NCBI GenBank assembly: GCA_022494885.1
Contig: JAGVSM010001434.1
Coordinates: 186,001-250,000 of the forward strand
Source: Micrasema longulum
Taxonomy: Eukaryota; Arthropoda; Insecta; Trichoptera; Brachycentridae
DNA: 64,000 nt
Direction of reading: 5' to 3'
The translations under genes were made by a program, and so were the position numbers. Positions 20,201 to 30,366 of the stretch are shown piece by piece (within the stretch, counting starts at the first letter, position 1; every line of letters begins with the position of its first letter). The notes below the pieces were generated by a model, which worked only from the letters and a program-made list of their open reading frames with translations, had not been told where the DNA came from and ran no database searches.

Positions 20201-21084
20201 AGTGATATTGTATTTCTTCCATTCATATTTGAAATATAACCGGACATGTTATAAACTGCTTTTTCCAGTGGTGGTTTGAAGTCTTTGTACCGAATACAGT
20301 AGATATGTGCATATTTCAATTTAAGAAAAATTTCAACTAGTTGTTAATAACTTTATACTACGGTGGGGATTGAACCCACATACACTAAATTCTTGCGCAT
20401 GTTATAACAATGTTTTTTAGGTGGATTTTTTTTATTTATAGGTTTTATGATGGAATTTGTAAATGGGAAGAAGAGAGCCAAACTCCAATTTTGCATATAG
20501 GATGGGCCAAACCATTAGTAAATACAATCTCAAAATTTGATGCAGATGTCCGCGCTCAAGTCAATATCATATGTTGCGAGCAACCAGACATTCCAGAGAA
20601 GGGCAATGTTACTAATTTAACTGAAAAGGAAGTCAGCAGTACAAAACAAGAAGCTTCAGACCCGACGGTAAATTTAAATTCAGAAGAAATTACTGCAACA
20701 TCACCACTTAAAACGTCCAAAAGTGATCAATCTGAATCCCATGATAATAATGACGCATCAAGTTCAAAATTACTGAGTGATGCAAAAATTATTGAAGATG
20801 ACAAAAAATATTTGCCCACCAATTCTGAAATGAAAAGTGAAATACCTCTCAGTGAAGAATTAGAAGCTGTTGTCAACAGCCACCCAGTCAGTATTCTTTA
20901 CAGCCATAAAATGAAAGGTCTTAAGAATTTATTATTGTCAGAGAAATTAAACACGCATGCAATATCTTTGCATTTAACAGCGCAGAGTCAAGTGTTTATT
21001 AATAAAAAGAATCGCCTCGCTGGTGATGCTCAAGATCAGGGTATCCATTGCAGCACACGACCTAAAAGGGTTAGACGAGAATAA
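11215..21084 (+). CDS. Mnn1: Menin (complete, 5 coding exons, 612 aa)
   Basis: Ortholog of the human MEN1 tumour suppressor, a nuclear scaffold that binds MLL/trithorax histone methyltransferases and JunD. Exons: 11215-11787, 12535-12760, 14201-14447, 19050-19199, 20442-21084; phases close exactly (1839 nt, stop TAA). Diagnostic blocks: [109 protein letters not shown] and the C-terminal KMKGLKNLL...LHLTAQSQV box. Length matches human (about 610-615). ATG 11215 is preferred because the distance to the conserved VVELF block equals that in human menin; upstream in-frame codons lack an ATG. The acidic/serine linker (about residues 440-545) is poorly conserved, as is usual. A basic tail (RPKRVRRE) ends the protein and resembles a nuclear localisation signal. 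A polyadenylation signal follows at 21116. Confidence 0.96.
11990..12215 (+). repeat. Penelope-like terminal repeat fragment in menin intron 1
   Basis: Matches the right arm of the Penelope-like remnant at 39.13-39.32 kb through ACCAGTCT-AAGATGCC, AGGGTGAAAG, GGAAGTGTACCAAGTATTTT, ATAAGTTATTA and AAGAATTGTCAATAAATA. It contains a decayed hammerhead-like core (CTAAAGA ... GAAA ... CGGTC). Single arm only, no coding part. Confidence 0.65.
12245..12512 (+). mobile_element. SINE family B copy (tRNA-derived, ATGATG tail)
   Basis: The head has a pol III B-box-like GGTTCGATTCC (about 12300) but a poor A box. The body (TTTTCACACTAGAATATTTC, CTTACCTTCATGGAGCA, GATTGGTGTACCAATGCAGT) and the tail GTGATGATGATGA match the copies at 36.05, 36.43, 37.40 and 41.67 kb. 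It ends about 22 bases before the acceptor of menin exon 2. Confidence 0.8.
12996..13766. mobile_element. Probable hAT-type MITE in menin intron 2
   Basis: The left end (CAGGTCCCCAAACTTTTTTG) and right end (reverse complement CAGTCGTTCTCAAAGTGGTC) are hAT-like. Flanks GTTTAGAT (12988-12995) and GTTTTAAT (13767-13774) agree at six of eight positions, suggesting a decayed 8-bp target duplication. No transposase frame seen. Moderate certainty because the termini are diverged. Confidence 0.5.
14668..14742. repeat. Three short GC-rich hairpin repeats
   Basis: Three tandem units of about 23-26 bases, each CGGCCCTTCGGGCCTC-like (second CGACCCTGCGGGCCTC, third CGGCCCTTCGAGCCTC), followed by AGTTGAT. 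Each unit can form a small GC-rich hairpin. They stand out in an AT-rich intron (menin intron 3). Confidence 0.6.
15234..15406 (-). mobile_element. SINE family A copy (tRNA-derived head)
   Basis: On the minus strand: GGCGGCCTCTGTGGTTTAAT head, B box GGGTTCGATTCCCGG, then body words TTTTTCTTAAC and TAATTGGGCCTTCTGGCCTG, and a poly-A-like 3' end (T run at 15234-15243). Relatives at 26605-26789, 54757-54866 and 63543-63727. Confidence 0.85.
16145..16196 (+). repeat. Hairpin plus poly-A, likely 3' end of a LINE
   Basis: AAGCCTCTA (16148-16156), CAA loop, TAGAGGCTT (16160-16168) is a perfect 9-bp hairpin. It is followed by AGCGGGTTATTCC and an A run (16184-16194). A 3' hairpin before poly-A is a common end of non-LTR retrotransposons. 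The pyrimidine-rich stretch upstream (15.9-16.14 kb) has no reading frame. Confidence 0.4.
17035..17120 (+). repeat. Short dispersed repeat fragment (GGGTAGGCAGAG type)
   Basis: Contains CACGCCGTTTCCCCGTAAGG followed by GTAGGCAGAGAGGA, a moderately GC-rich word of a kind I associate with dispersed repeats in moth and butterfly genomes. Only one copy is seen here and it has no coding capacity. The taxonomic association is from memory and uncertain. Confidence 0.3.
17228..17692. repeat. Fold-back repeat, copy 2
   Basis: About 17300-17480 and 17525-17692 are inverted copies (ACAACAGGGATGGAGAATAC against GTATTCTCCATCCCTGTTGT). Interior words GGCTTATGACCTGTCATTGG, AGTGGCCACTTTACAGA, ATTCACCATTTTGCC match copies 1 and 3. 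Lies in menin intron 3. Confidence 0.8.
17820..18012. repeat. Degenerate T-rich minisatellite (TTTTACTATGTAT-like)
   Basis: Repeated approximate units such as TTTACTATGTATTTT, TTTTTACTGTTTC, TTTTTACTATGTATTC and TTACTATGTCTACTA run through about 190 bases of menin intron 3. Unit length is variable (about 15-30). Confidence 0.5.
19560..20175. other. Unexplained GC-richer block in menin intron 4
   Basis: About 600 bases with clearly higher GC and few homopolymers, unlike the flanking intron. No convincing reading frame (only short frames with no recognised motif), no clear inverted ends. Most likely a transposon fragment of a family not otherwise present in the window. Confidence 0.35.
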
Positions 21085-21115
21085 TGTTGAAATTGTATAA
21101 TATACATATAATTAG

Positions 21116-21121
21116 AATAAA
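21116..21121 (+). terminator. Menin polyadenylation signal AATAAA
   Basis: A canonical AATAAA lies 32 bases after the menin stop codon, followed by a T-rich stretch. It is the first such signal downstream of the gene, so it is the likely cleavage signal. Confidence 0.6.
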
Positions 21122-21659
21122 TATGTTTTTTTTATATTTATTTAGAAACCCAAATACCGTGCAAAAGTAAAATCATTAAAATAGTGTGTCTAATATCTAT
21201 GTTAAACAAACTATTTTATTAGGGACTTTCTTCTTCTTTCTTTTTCCACATCCGCTCTAAGTGGAGTATGTGGACATCACCAGACGCTTCCAGGAGACCC
21301 TATCGCCAGCCACCACTCTCCAGTAGCGAGCGGTGAGTTTTTAGATCGGTATGCTGCAAAAATTCTGATAAACTGTCCATAGCGGTAGTATGGCACATCT
21401 AAAAAAAAGCTCTATTTTATATTTAAATGTTGCTAGCGGCCAATTAGCTAAAATATTTTCTATTTTAACACAAACATTTGATTAACAAAAAATGCATTTA
21501 AAAAAAGTAATTGCGAAAAATTGGAGAACCCATGAGGACTCAAACCCCAACCTAATAGTAAATATACTAGAATGCAAATGATCCATCCACACGGCTATTT
21601 CATCCAGCCGTCAAAAAAGTGATTCATAAAATCGTATTATTCATTGGAGTACCGATTCT

Positions 21660-22320
21660 TATTCTTAGAAGTGGGGGTCAGTGATTGCGACCTGTGAAGA
21701 TCTATTGTGACGGGTACCCGTGAATAGTTCTCGCCCTCTAAGCCCAGGTCTATAAAGGCCCTGGCTACTGTGTGGAAGGCAAGAGTTTACATTATGCCAA
21801 ATCTCCCCCTCCAAGCCCAGATCCGTGAAGTATCAGGTTATTAGGTAGGGGGCGAGCTTTTTGATATCCTCAGGTTTAACCAGTGGTCCCCCGAGGATGA
21901 GGCTCCTTTTATGATGCAAAGCATCACATTCACATAGAATGTGCATAGGTGTTTCTTCATCTACACTGCAGAACCTACATCTAGAAGTTTCGGAAAGGTT
22001 TCATTCTAGCAAGGTGTTCATTTAATCTGCAGTGCCCTGTAAGAGCTCTAGTGATAACCCTCACTTGATTTCGGCTGATTCTTATTAGGTCGAAGGCAAA
22101 CCTTTGCGAGTACTCTTTTAAGAGTTCCTTCGCATGGTGCTGGCCGGGTACATTTTGTCAGAGCATAATGCTCTGCTTCCTGGCCCATGACCTAAGCTCG
22201 TTACGAGGAGCACATTTGGGCAACACACAGTAGGGCTCAGGGCCTATTGGAGCTGTCTCAGCTCCCAGCCTTGCCAATTCATCAGCTGCCTCGTTACTCG
22301 ATGTTGGGATTCGTTCTGCG
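21660..22320 (-). pseudogene. Decayed LINE: RNase H end and C-terminal zinc-knuckle tail
   Basis: Minus-strand frames, broken by stops and shifts, read NEAADELARLGAETAPIGPE (RNase H terminus), then LIRISRNQVRVITRALTGHC, then CRFCSVDEETPMHILCEC (a C-x2-C...H-x4-C knuckle) and LGGPLVKPEDI. This is the 3' end of a non-LTR retrotransposon that carries RNase H (Jockey/R1-like group). Dead copy. Confidence 0.75.
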
Positions 22321-22918
22321 TACTGCCAGGGTTTTTGAAAATACCCGCGTACTGAGAACTCTTTACAACTCCTTGGTGCGAAGTAGACTCGAGAGTGGCT
22401 CGATGATTTGGGGGCCACATGAACTGCAGTACTCTCTTATGATAGAGAAAATCCAAAAGAAGTTTCTGAGATATCTACATGAGGGAGTGCGGGTATTATC
22501 CTTGGCTTTATCCGACCGAGTTTCTCCAGGGTATGCTTGGCTACAACAGTTTAAGAGACTAGAAGGAATGTGTATTTGACTACACATTTTTATCGATTGT
22601 TGCGCGGTATTGTCGATAATCCTGAGATTATGATGAGCATTGGTTTGTATGTTCCTGATAATTACCTAAGACAGCGTCAGCATAGATTGTTTCATATTCT
22701 GATATACAGGACCAACCTGCCGATGGTTATGCCTGTTGGAAGAGCTACTGCTATGCTGAACAACATCGCTCTGGATATTGATCTGTTCCATGTATCCGAA
22801 GGAGTTTTCCGGAGCAGGATTCTCCTACTTTGACATGAATCTCTTTCATGTATTTTTTTCTTTTTTATAATATGTACGTATAATATGTAATGTATATGTT
22901 ATATTTAAATAAATGAAT
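22318..22918 (+). pseudogene. Decayed LINE: C-terminal end of reverse transcriptase (Jockey-like)
   Basis: Plus strand: LRTLYNSLVRSRLESGSMIW, then IEKIQKKFLRYL and, after a frame break near 22578, LRGIVDNPEIMMSIGLYVPD and RQHRLFHI. These are the usual C-terminal blocks of Jockey-clade reverse transcriptases. A terminal AAATAAATGAATTGAATT-like 3' end follows at about 22905. It abuts, tail-opposed, the RNase H fragment at 21660-22320. Confidence 0.75.
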
Positions 22919-23099
22919 TGAATTACCGTCGATGTTTGAGTGTCCAGGTACCCAAATTAATGTCACACTGTTGCACTCACCGACACAATTAAGCGTCCGT
23001 AGGCATTCCAAAGTTAATTTAGAATTAGTTCAGTGCTTTTAGAGCAGCCTCACTAAGAGAATATAAATTCTTTTGTTTTCGTATTGACTGTGCAGGTTT

Positions 23100-23685
23100 T
23101 CATGTGCGCAGGCATAGAGTTCTGTTTGGTAGATGTACCGATACATTTTTTCTTACATGCGACTATTGTAACTTGTCTTGAAATAAAACACTGTTTATAG
23201 TGAATAATGATTGATATAACTCAATTATTTTTTAGTATTCCTTACCAAGTACGATAGTTCATTAAACAAAAGATGAATAATTGGCTTTTTAGAATAATTT
23301 TTTCATTGATTTTTATATCACTTTAATATTTACAAAACGATGCAAGTTATACTTTTTATATATATTTACTCTTAACGCCATTCACTATTGATTCACTGGT
23401 AACGTTTTAATCATAACTCAAACATTATTTTTAAAGTTTAAATAGGTACTGAAGAATAACCTATAATTAAACTGTCACCGTCTGCATAAAAACATTTTAT
23501 AATTCATGTTTATTTTATTTTTGTTTAGCGAATCTTTGTTTTTTAAAACCCACCAAAGGATTTATACTGATATGCTGATATTAAAAATTAAAATGTCAAT
23601 TCATAATATTATATTATTAATATTTAAAGCATTAACTTTGTGGTCAAATATTTTACTAAATGTTATTAAATATTTGTATACAAAC
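23100..23685. other. AT-rich spacer, nothing recognised
   Basis: No gene, inverted terminus or repeat family of the window was recognised. Only short chance frames. Confidence 0.4.
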
Positions 23686-23701
23686 ACTTACCGACTTTTC
23701 T

Positions 23702-23745
23702 ATGTCTACCGGTTTCGAGACGTACCCGTCTCTTCGTCAGGACAC
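23702..23745 (-). ncRNA. Hammerhead ribozyme-like motif, left arm
   Basis: On the minus strand: helix I strand GUGUC (23741-23745), core CUGACGA (23734-23740), one extra A, helix II GAGACG/CGUCUC with a four-base loop, GAAA (23713-23716), helix III CCGG, then U-A cleavage step and helix I partner GACAU (five pairs). Helix III is a four-base palindrome without a loop, so an active form would need two molecules, as reported for small hammerheads in Penelope-like elements. The extra A between the core and helix II deviates from the consensus. Confidence 0.65.
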
Positions 23746-24043
23746 CAATTAAACCAACATGCAAAACTCACTTTACACCTTCACCATAGTGTTGCACAAA
23801 AATATAAAACCAAGACATGCATTTTAATAAGCACATGCACTGATTGGGACAAACATGCACTGATTAATTATGAAAATATTCTCTTGTTTGAGAATTAATG
23901 AAAAAAGTAGAAGGGGTGGAGGGAGGGGATAAGCTTAATAGGTTTTATAGGGTGACCATTACTGTGGAACATCGTATAAAGGACTATATTGCGCAACAAC
24001 TATGGTGAAGGTGTATAGTAGGTTTTGCATGTTGGTTTAATTG

Positions 24044-24087
24044 GTGTCCTGACGAAGAGACGGGTACGTCTCGAAACCGGTAGATAT
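24044..24087 (+). ncRNA. Hammerhead ribozyme-like motif, right arm
   Basis: Plus strand mirror of the left-arm motif: helix I GUGUC (24044-24048), core CUGACGA (24049-24055), extra A, helix II GAGACG (24057-24062) with CGUCUC (24067-24072), GAAA (24073-24076), CCGG, U-A, and helix I partner GAUAU (24083-24087; pairs include two G-U). All invariant core bases are present. Activity is inferred from sequence only. Confidence 0.65.
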
Positions 24088-24839
24088 AGAAAAGTCAGTA
24101 AGTCATAATATTATTTATTTTGCAATTAATTCATTTTAAAACCACCAAACAGAACTTCCAAGTATTATTCTAATCTTTCTTTATTCTTGTATACCCCGAA
24201 CAGGCATGCCTTTGTGGGATTTTTTGTTTACTATTTTTACTGTAAATTTGTAAATCATTGCTATGTAATTATCCTTTATTTTTTTAATACTCTGTTTTAC
24301 CTCTTATGTATATTGTAAAAAAATTAAAAAAAAACTTCATTGTTAAGACATAATATATTCGTTATCTCTTTCTTAAATATAACCGGTGCGTATAATGCTA
24401 CTTCTCTTGCATGGTTTTAAGTCAAACAGTTTTATTTTAAAGAATAATAGCCATGTGTTGAAAGACAAAATTGCATTTAGGAAAACTGCAAGATTACCAA
24501 CAATCGTAACAGTAATTTTTCTAACATAAATCTAAAATTTGAGGTTTAAAGACATAATCAAATGAATATTTTATCTTTAGCCGCGCAAGCTCGAGTAATC
24601 CAGTAGTAATAATTTCGGCCGATACAGGCGCACTGGCTAGCTGTATGGAATGAAGTTTTAAACTACATATTATGTAAATTAACTAAACCAAGAAATGCAA
24701 ACAATGGCTTGTGATGACTTTTCTTCTAATAACAATGTAACATAAAACATTACTTTTGATGTCAAAAACATATGGTAAGCTGCAAATAATCGGTTGGTAG
24801 AAGAAATTGCCCCTGCAACTCCCCTCCTCCCACGTCCCT

Positions 24840-25000
24840 TAATTCACCTAATAAAGCCGAAAGATTGTCGACGGCCTTCCAGGATGGCGGAAGCCCGCAG
24901 ATGTAGAGGCACCTTGAGTTTAGGTTCTCTCGAGGCATGCGCAGCATGTGTCCAAGTCAGGCCCACCACTGCATCCTCAAAACACTCGTTATAGGAGGCC
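24840..25000 (-). pseudogene. LINE fragment: C-terminal end of RTE-like reverse transcriptase
   Basis: Minus-strand translation gives WWAWLGHMLRMPRENLNSRC and GLPPSWKAVDNLSALLGE, resembling the WLGHVLRM...RPPGKR..GRP tail of RTE/CR1-type LINE proteins. Short and isolated, no flanking reverse-transcriptase motifs. Moderate certainty. Confidence 0.5.
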
Positions 25001-26424
25001 GGAGGCGGACTTCAATGTTAGTTATGAAATCGAACTACCTTACGCCTAATATTCTTCTCAAGCACTTACTCTCAATTATTAGGAACTTTAGTCCTCCAGA
25101 ATAGGGAAATATCACATACTATGAATACCGATTAAAATATATCAATTTAGAAAAATCAATTGTATTTTCAAAATCAATATGGATATTGTGAAGAAATGTT
25201 TGCATACATAAATGTAAAAAAGAAATTCAATAAAAATAGTAATAAAAAAATGCGACGTGTTTGGCCTTGGTTGTTGTGATGTCAAGATTCGTGATAATAT
25301 TTTAAACAAAATTCAATGGAAGGAATAAATAAACATGAATTGTGATGTATTAGGGGCGTGGGCGAAGAAATGACTGTTTTTGCGGGAATTCAAAATTACA
25401 AATTTAAAAATATCTTTTATGCTACTAATATGTAATTAGCAAAATTTTTTTTTTACTGGACAGTATTTGATAGACCTTTATTACTTTAAAAATGTAAAAG
25501 AACGTGATATTTCCCTATTCTATAACAAATTGAGTGGAGGTGGATTATTTCCCTCTTTTATTATTTTTCAGTAGGTTAGTGGATTTTTGTTTAATAAATA
25601 ATTAAAATATTATAATAATGTATAAATGTTTATTATATTTAATACAATATGATAATACATAACTATTTTGAACAGTTTCTTAACATTAAATTTGATAATA
25701 CATTTTAAAAAATTTCTTCAAAATGTATTTAAACTTGCATTTTCCCTGTTTATTAATATTCCAATCCAAATATGGAATATTATGTCTGTCTACTTTCAAA
25801 ACTATATTTTTTAAAGGAATATTTCTACTAAAAATGATTTTCATTCATCTTTTTTGCTATCCGCAACTGGTGGTGTATATTTACAGAAACACATTAAAAT
25901 ATCTATGCAGATTTCATACTATTAACACATTTTATGGGCGCTTCGATTCAATGTAGTTGCAATGGAAAAAAATCAGCAAAAAATTGAATAATTACTACTT
26001 TTATAAAAATCACTAAATCTCCTAAAAATTGGTTATTTTTTAATTAAATTTTGAATACACACTCACCACACCTAATAAGAGATAAGAGTAGAAGTCAAAT
26101 ATATTTATAACACATCCTAAATAATATATAGGTATTTGTCTATATTCGCATTAGCTGAATGACGAATAAACAACAATCCATATTATAAAAAATAAAATCA
26201 GAAAATGTCGCCAATCGGCTCACCAATCACATAATAAAAATGTGCGAAAAGAAGATGGATATAATTATCAACTCATTGACTAAACAAATCATTTTACGCA
26301 CAAGCTCTAATGTTTCTCATTAGAGCCGTGCAAGACTATGTGTGTACATAAACAAAACGACAGCTTATCTCACTTTTTATAGATGTGTGTAATTTGCAGG
26401 ATCTTGAAGTATCGGCATAAAATA

Positions 26425-26545
26425 CTCGGACGAAATAATCGAGTAGATCTACCTTTCCCGCCTTTAAAGTGGGCCAGCGTAGAGGGTATTTCTACCCTTC
26501 CCGCCGATAAGCGCCAGTCAAGCGAGCGGGTAGAACTACGTTTCC
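26425..26545. repeat. Three related CTAC-TTTCCCGC words
   Basis: GTAGATCTACCTTTCCCGCC, TATTTCTACCCTTCCCGCCG and GTAGAACTACGTTTCCCGCA occur within 110 bases, spaced about 45 bases, in an AT-rich spacer. Possibly a transposon terminus or a cluster of protein-binding sites; E2F-like TTTCCCGC is embedded in them. No gene adjacent. Confidence 0.4.
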
Positions 26546-26604
26546 CGCATAAAGTGTGTTAATTTATTATATCTATACTGACCCAATTACACAGGGTTGT
26601 AGTA

Positions 26605-26789
26605 TTATTTTTTTTTTTATTTTTGCGCCACAACAGGCCAGGAGGTCCAATTACAGCGGTGAATTACATCACAGAACACCCAGGCTTGAGAAAAATCACA
26701 TTTTAATTTTTGTGCTCTCACCGGGAATCGAACCCGGAACCTTCCGTGCGTGATTCAAGCGTCTTGACCACTAAACCACGGAGGCCGCC
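26605..26789 (-). mobile_element. SINE family A copy
   Basis: Minus strand: GGCGGCCTCCGTGGTTTAGT head (A-box region), B box GGGTTCGATTCCCGG, body TTTTTCTCAAGCCTGGGTGT, then AATTGGACCTCCTGGCCTGT and a poly-A-like end. Nearly full length compared with the copy at 63543-63727. Not a functional tRNA, because the acceptor arms do not pair. Confidence 0.88.
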
Positions 26790-27558
26790 AATGCCGTCCT
26801 TCAAAATTAATTGAATAATTGCCATATATGTATGCAGCTTGAATTTCACTCCACTTGGACTACTCCAATCGTGGACCATAATGAAGTAAAAGTCGATAGG
26901 ATTTCAACTGATCCACTAATTTTAAGTTTATCTTAGTTCAAAAAATTATATTTAACCCCAATATAAGGTTACCAATTGAAACAAAAACACAAATTTGGAT
27001 CAGAAACCACGGATGCCACACATTATTATGATATGGTTTGTTTACAAGCATTTGAAGAAATAGATAATATTTTTCACGACTTGAGTTTTCCGTATCCAGT
27101 AACAGAAAAATGTTTTTTATATACTACGGGGAAATAAGACTGAAACAACAAATATATACATGCTGTTTTATTTCATTACTGTCATGATAATATTATACTA
27201 TAAATACACAACAAAATTATGATAAATATTACTATTAAAACTACAGAACTGAATAACTTAGAATAATAATAACTGCCTAATGGACACAGGGTAATATAAT
27301 TATCATCATATTCATATCCTTGTTATGTTTGTGTGATAAACTTGTCAGTGACACCTGATATTGGCAAACAGTAACCATTGGTACATTTACTTCCTTCATT
27401 TTACTCTAGAAACATTTTCGATTTCTAATTGATAAAAAAGGACAATATCAAGATAAACATGGCTTATGCACATTTTTCCATTTTTATCGTCATGAAAATA
27501 ATTGGTTGTTTTTGATTCAATCAAAAAATTAATATTTAATGAAATGCATAATAATTAT

Positions 27559-28122
27559 TAGTGATTAAATGGATAGTGGTTTGGCCGGATACTCAGCGAG
27601 CCCCTAAGCCAGATATCCGGCCGCCGGACACACTTGGTCAGCTAATTTGAAACAGTACCCAAATTTTACAGTTTGCCAGGATTTACCTCTCAGCTCCTTG
27701 TAGCGGCGTATACAGCGAAATACTATTTTCTGAAGCAGGCCATGTTTACAAAAACAAATGCAATCACATATTGCCTTTTAATGCAGAGAAACTAGTGTTC
27801 ATTCATTATAATTTGCCAGTGATCAATTATAAGTACTATTTTTTTGTTTTTTTAATAATAAACAGTTTGTATAAGATTATCTATCTAGTTTTTATTTGTA
27901 TCTGGCGGTAACCCAGAAAAGTAAAATTTTACCTGATGACCAAAAAACACTCGGTACTCGAATTTCTTTCATAGTTAAAAACAACTTTTAATGGGCATAA
28001 AATAAAGGGGTTACCCCTTATTAAAAATATTTATTTTCATATTTTTTATATTGAGCTATTATTCGGTATCCGGTCGGATAGGCCGGACACCGAATAGTTA
28101 CCGGATATCCGTTTCATCTCTA
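27559..28122. mobile_element. hAT MITE with perfect 8-bp target duplication
   Basis: Flanks ATAATTAT at 27551-27558 and 28123-28130 are identical. Ends TAGTGATTAAATGGATA and (reverse complement) TAGAGATGAAACGGATA match at 14 of 17 positions, a typical hAT terminus. The subterminal regions are rich in GGCCGGATA-type words. 564 bp, no transposase frame. Confidence 0.88.
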
Positions 28123-28130
28123 ATAATTAT

Positions 28131-30366
28131 GTATAATAATAGTGGTCAACAGGTAAGTATGTAACTGCCATGTTTGAACATACATACATACATGTAGTTC
28201 ATTTTGAATAAAATTTATAAGTTACTGAAATGCTCAGTTTTCCAAAAGACAAACAGGCACATAATAAAAAAATATAGCTACTAAAAGGTTGTGAAAATGA
28301 TAATACTGCAAGTAATAAAGACATATTACACATTCTCTAAATATCAACATTTTTTGACACAGTTTAAAGGCACTTTTATTTGCAAAAAAATTATATCTAA
28401 TTATGTATAACATATATATCTCAATCATTAAAAAAATAATAACATAAAAATAACAATCAACTTCTCCAAGTGTGAATTCGTTCAACTTCATTTGATGGAG
28501 TTTCACACAATATAATTGTAATGTAACTACATTAATCAATACCAAGAATAAAGCTACTTTTGTAATACAGATTAAACATGCTAAAATGTTCAATATAAAC
28601 TAATTTTGGTAAAAAAATCTTTCCTACTTATTTAAACATAGATGCAATTTTACATTGTTATTGTATAAAACTAAAAAAATATACAATCATATTAAAATAA
28701 AATAAAAAACGCTTAAGTTAGATTTACAAATAAGTGCAGGGAGCAAATTATAATTCATGTAACATAAAGTAATATAATATATAAAACTATGAATTCAGTA
28801 GTGACGGAATGAGTCGTAAGAGTATAATTGCAAAAAATAATAATTTTGTACTAAATATAATTCAGTCTCCGCAGGAATGCACTTATTTCCTTTACACAAT
28901 ATTCAGAGCCGGTTCTACCATAGGTTCAGTACAAGCTGGGGGAGAATATTCCTGTCCCCTTTCAGTAAGTGTTCCTTGGATCCGGCGCTGACAATATATC
29001 ATATCCTCATTTTGATGGTAAATTATTATAACGTCATCAATTTCTGATATGCATCTACATCAAAATGACCATCGTAGCAATATTTAATATCTCAGTAAGA
29101 TTATCAGTGGGTTTATGGACTTGTTTGAAAAATACAAATAGCTGAAGTATAAAATTCTAGGGATTAAATGAAAAATGTGAATAGTATGGCAAAGTTAAAT
29201 CTCCATACTTCAGAATGTTAAACATATGTAATGTAATTTTTATTGATTTGATAATTATTTTAAGGATAACAATAATAAGAAACTCAACACTTGGCAAACC
29301 ACAGTAATAATAGATACATAAAATTAACAGTATTTAGTACATGAAAAAATTAAATCTTTTTTTAAATTTTATATAAAAATTTAAAAACAGTGAGATAATC
29401 AAATAATAATTTAGTTATATATTTTTAATTTCCATACAACCATCTTATCATACATAGTTGTCGAGGGATTAAAATACATAATTCAATATTAGGCAAATCC
29501 TAGTGAGGAATATAATTACTTTTGTTGGTTTTGAAACAATGGCAAAATACATATTGTGTAAATTACATACATATTTACAATTGGGCTAGAATTTATGACA
29601 ATAAATAAATACAAACGAAAATATTAAGGCACATTTATAGTCACTGGAATGATTATTATTAAACCACTTCTGGTTTGGTTGGCAGACTAATAATTAAGTA
29701 GGTTCTCACAATACATGAATATTTGTATGCATGGTATTTAATCATAATAAGAAAGCACCTATTTATAGCGTCACATCTATCCAGCTGCTTAGAAAAAGTA
29801 GTAAATATTTTTTTGTGTAAGTTTTCAAAATAATTTCTTTAAAAAATCAAGTCATAGCCCACGAATATAATTTCTTATAAAATGTATAATATATCTACTT
29901 GCCTGAGTGTTGAATCACTCGGATTTTGTCATAGTTAGGGAATCTACAGTTTTATGTTATTACAGAAATAAATACGTATGTAGAAATTTTCTGAGATTTA
30001 TCACAATATTTGAGCACCATTCAATGGAGTTCATGTTTGTATAAATGTAATTCACAATTGACATTGATTGATTAGTCTCATTTAGAAAGGAAGCATTTTT
30101 ATATGTAATTTATACATAATATGTAAACATTCTACAATAATGCACTTAAGTGTTTTTATATTTTAATTTTACAATTAACTTAATGTCAAAACATCAAAAT
30201 ACAATCTATTTAAAAATAACTACTACATAAAAAAATTTAAAATAATACTACCAAAAACCATTTGAAATCACATTGCATATTTTATTAAAGGTAATTTACA
30301 ATATTTTTTGTCCTGCATTCATAAATACGTAAAATGTAATCTAAATTAAATTTTAAATAAAATAAT
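28131..30366 (-). other. AT-rich stretch, candidate SIPA1L 3' UTR and spacer
   Basis: No coding motif on either strand. It lies directly downstream of the SIPA1L stop (30367) and has many TTTATT words (AATAAA on the minus strand), so part of it is presumably 3' UTR. The site of polyadenylation cannot be chosen. A 119-codon frame at 28234-28593 is AT-driven and resembles no family. Confidence 0.35.

Larger units (their letters stand above)
23686..24106. repeat. Palindromic element with two hammerhead-ribozyme arms
   Basis: Arms 23686-23795 and 23995-24106 are inverted copies (over 90% by eye), separated by about 200 bases with no recognised coding. Each arm carries a hammerhead core (see the two ncRNA entries). 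Inverted arms with hammerheads are known for terminal repeats of Penelope-like retroelements, so this is probably such a remnant without its protein. A 130-aa frame over the left arm (23506-23898) shows no family resemblance. Confidence 0.7.

Noticed and set aside
23506..23898. 130-aa frame over the hammerhead arm
   Set aside because: It runs through the palindrome and ribozyme motif with no recognisable protein similarity.
28234..28593. 119-aa hydrophobic frame on the minus strand
   Set aside because: AT-rich composition alone produces it; no family motif, and it lies downstream of the SIPA1L stop.
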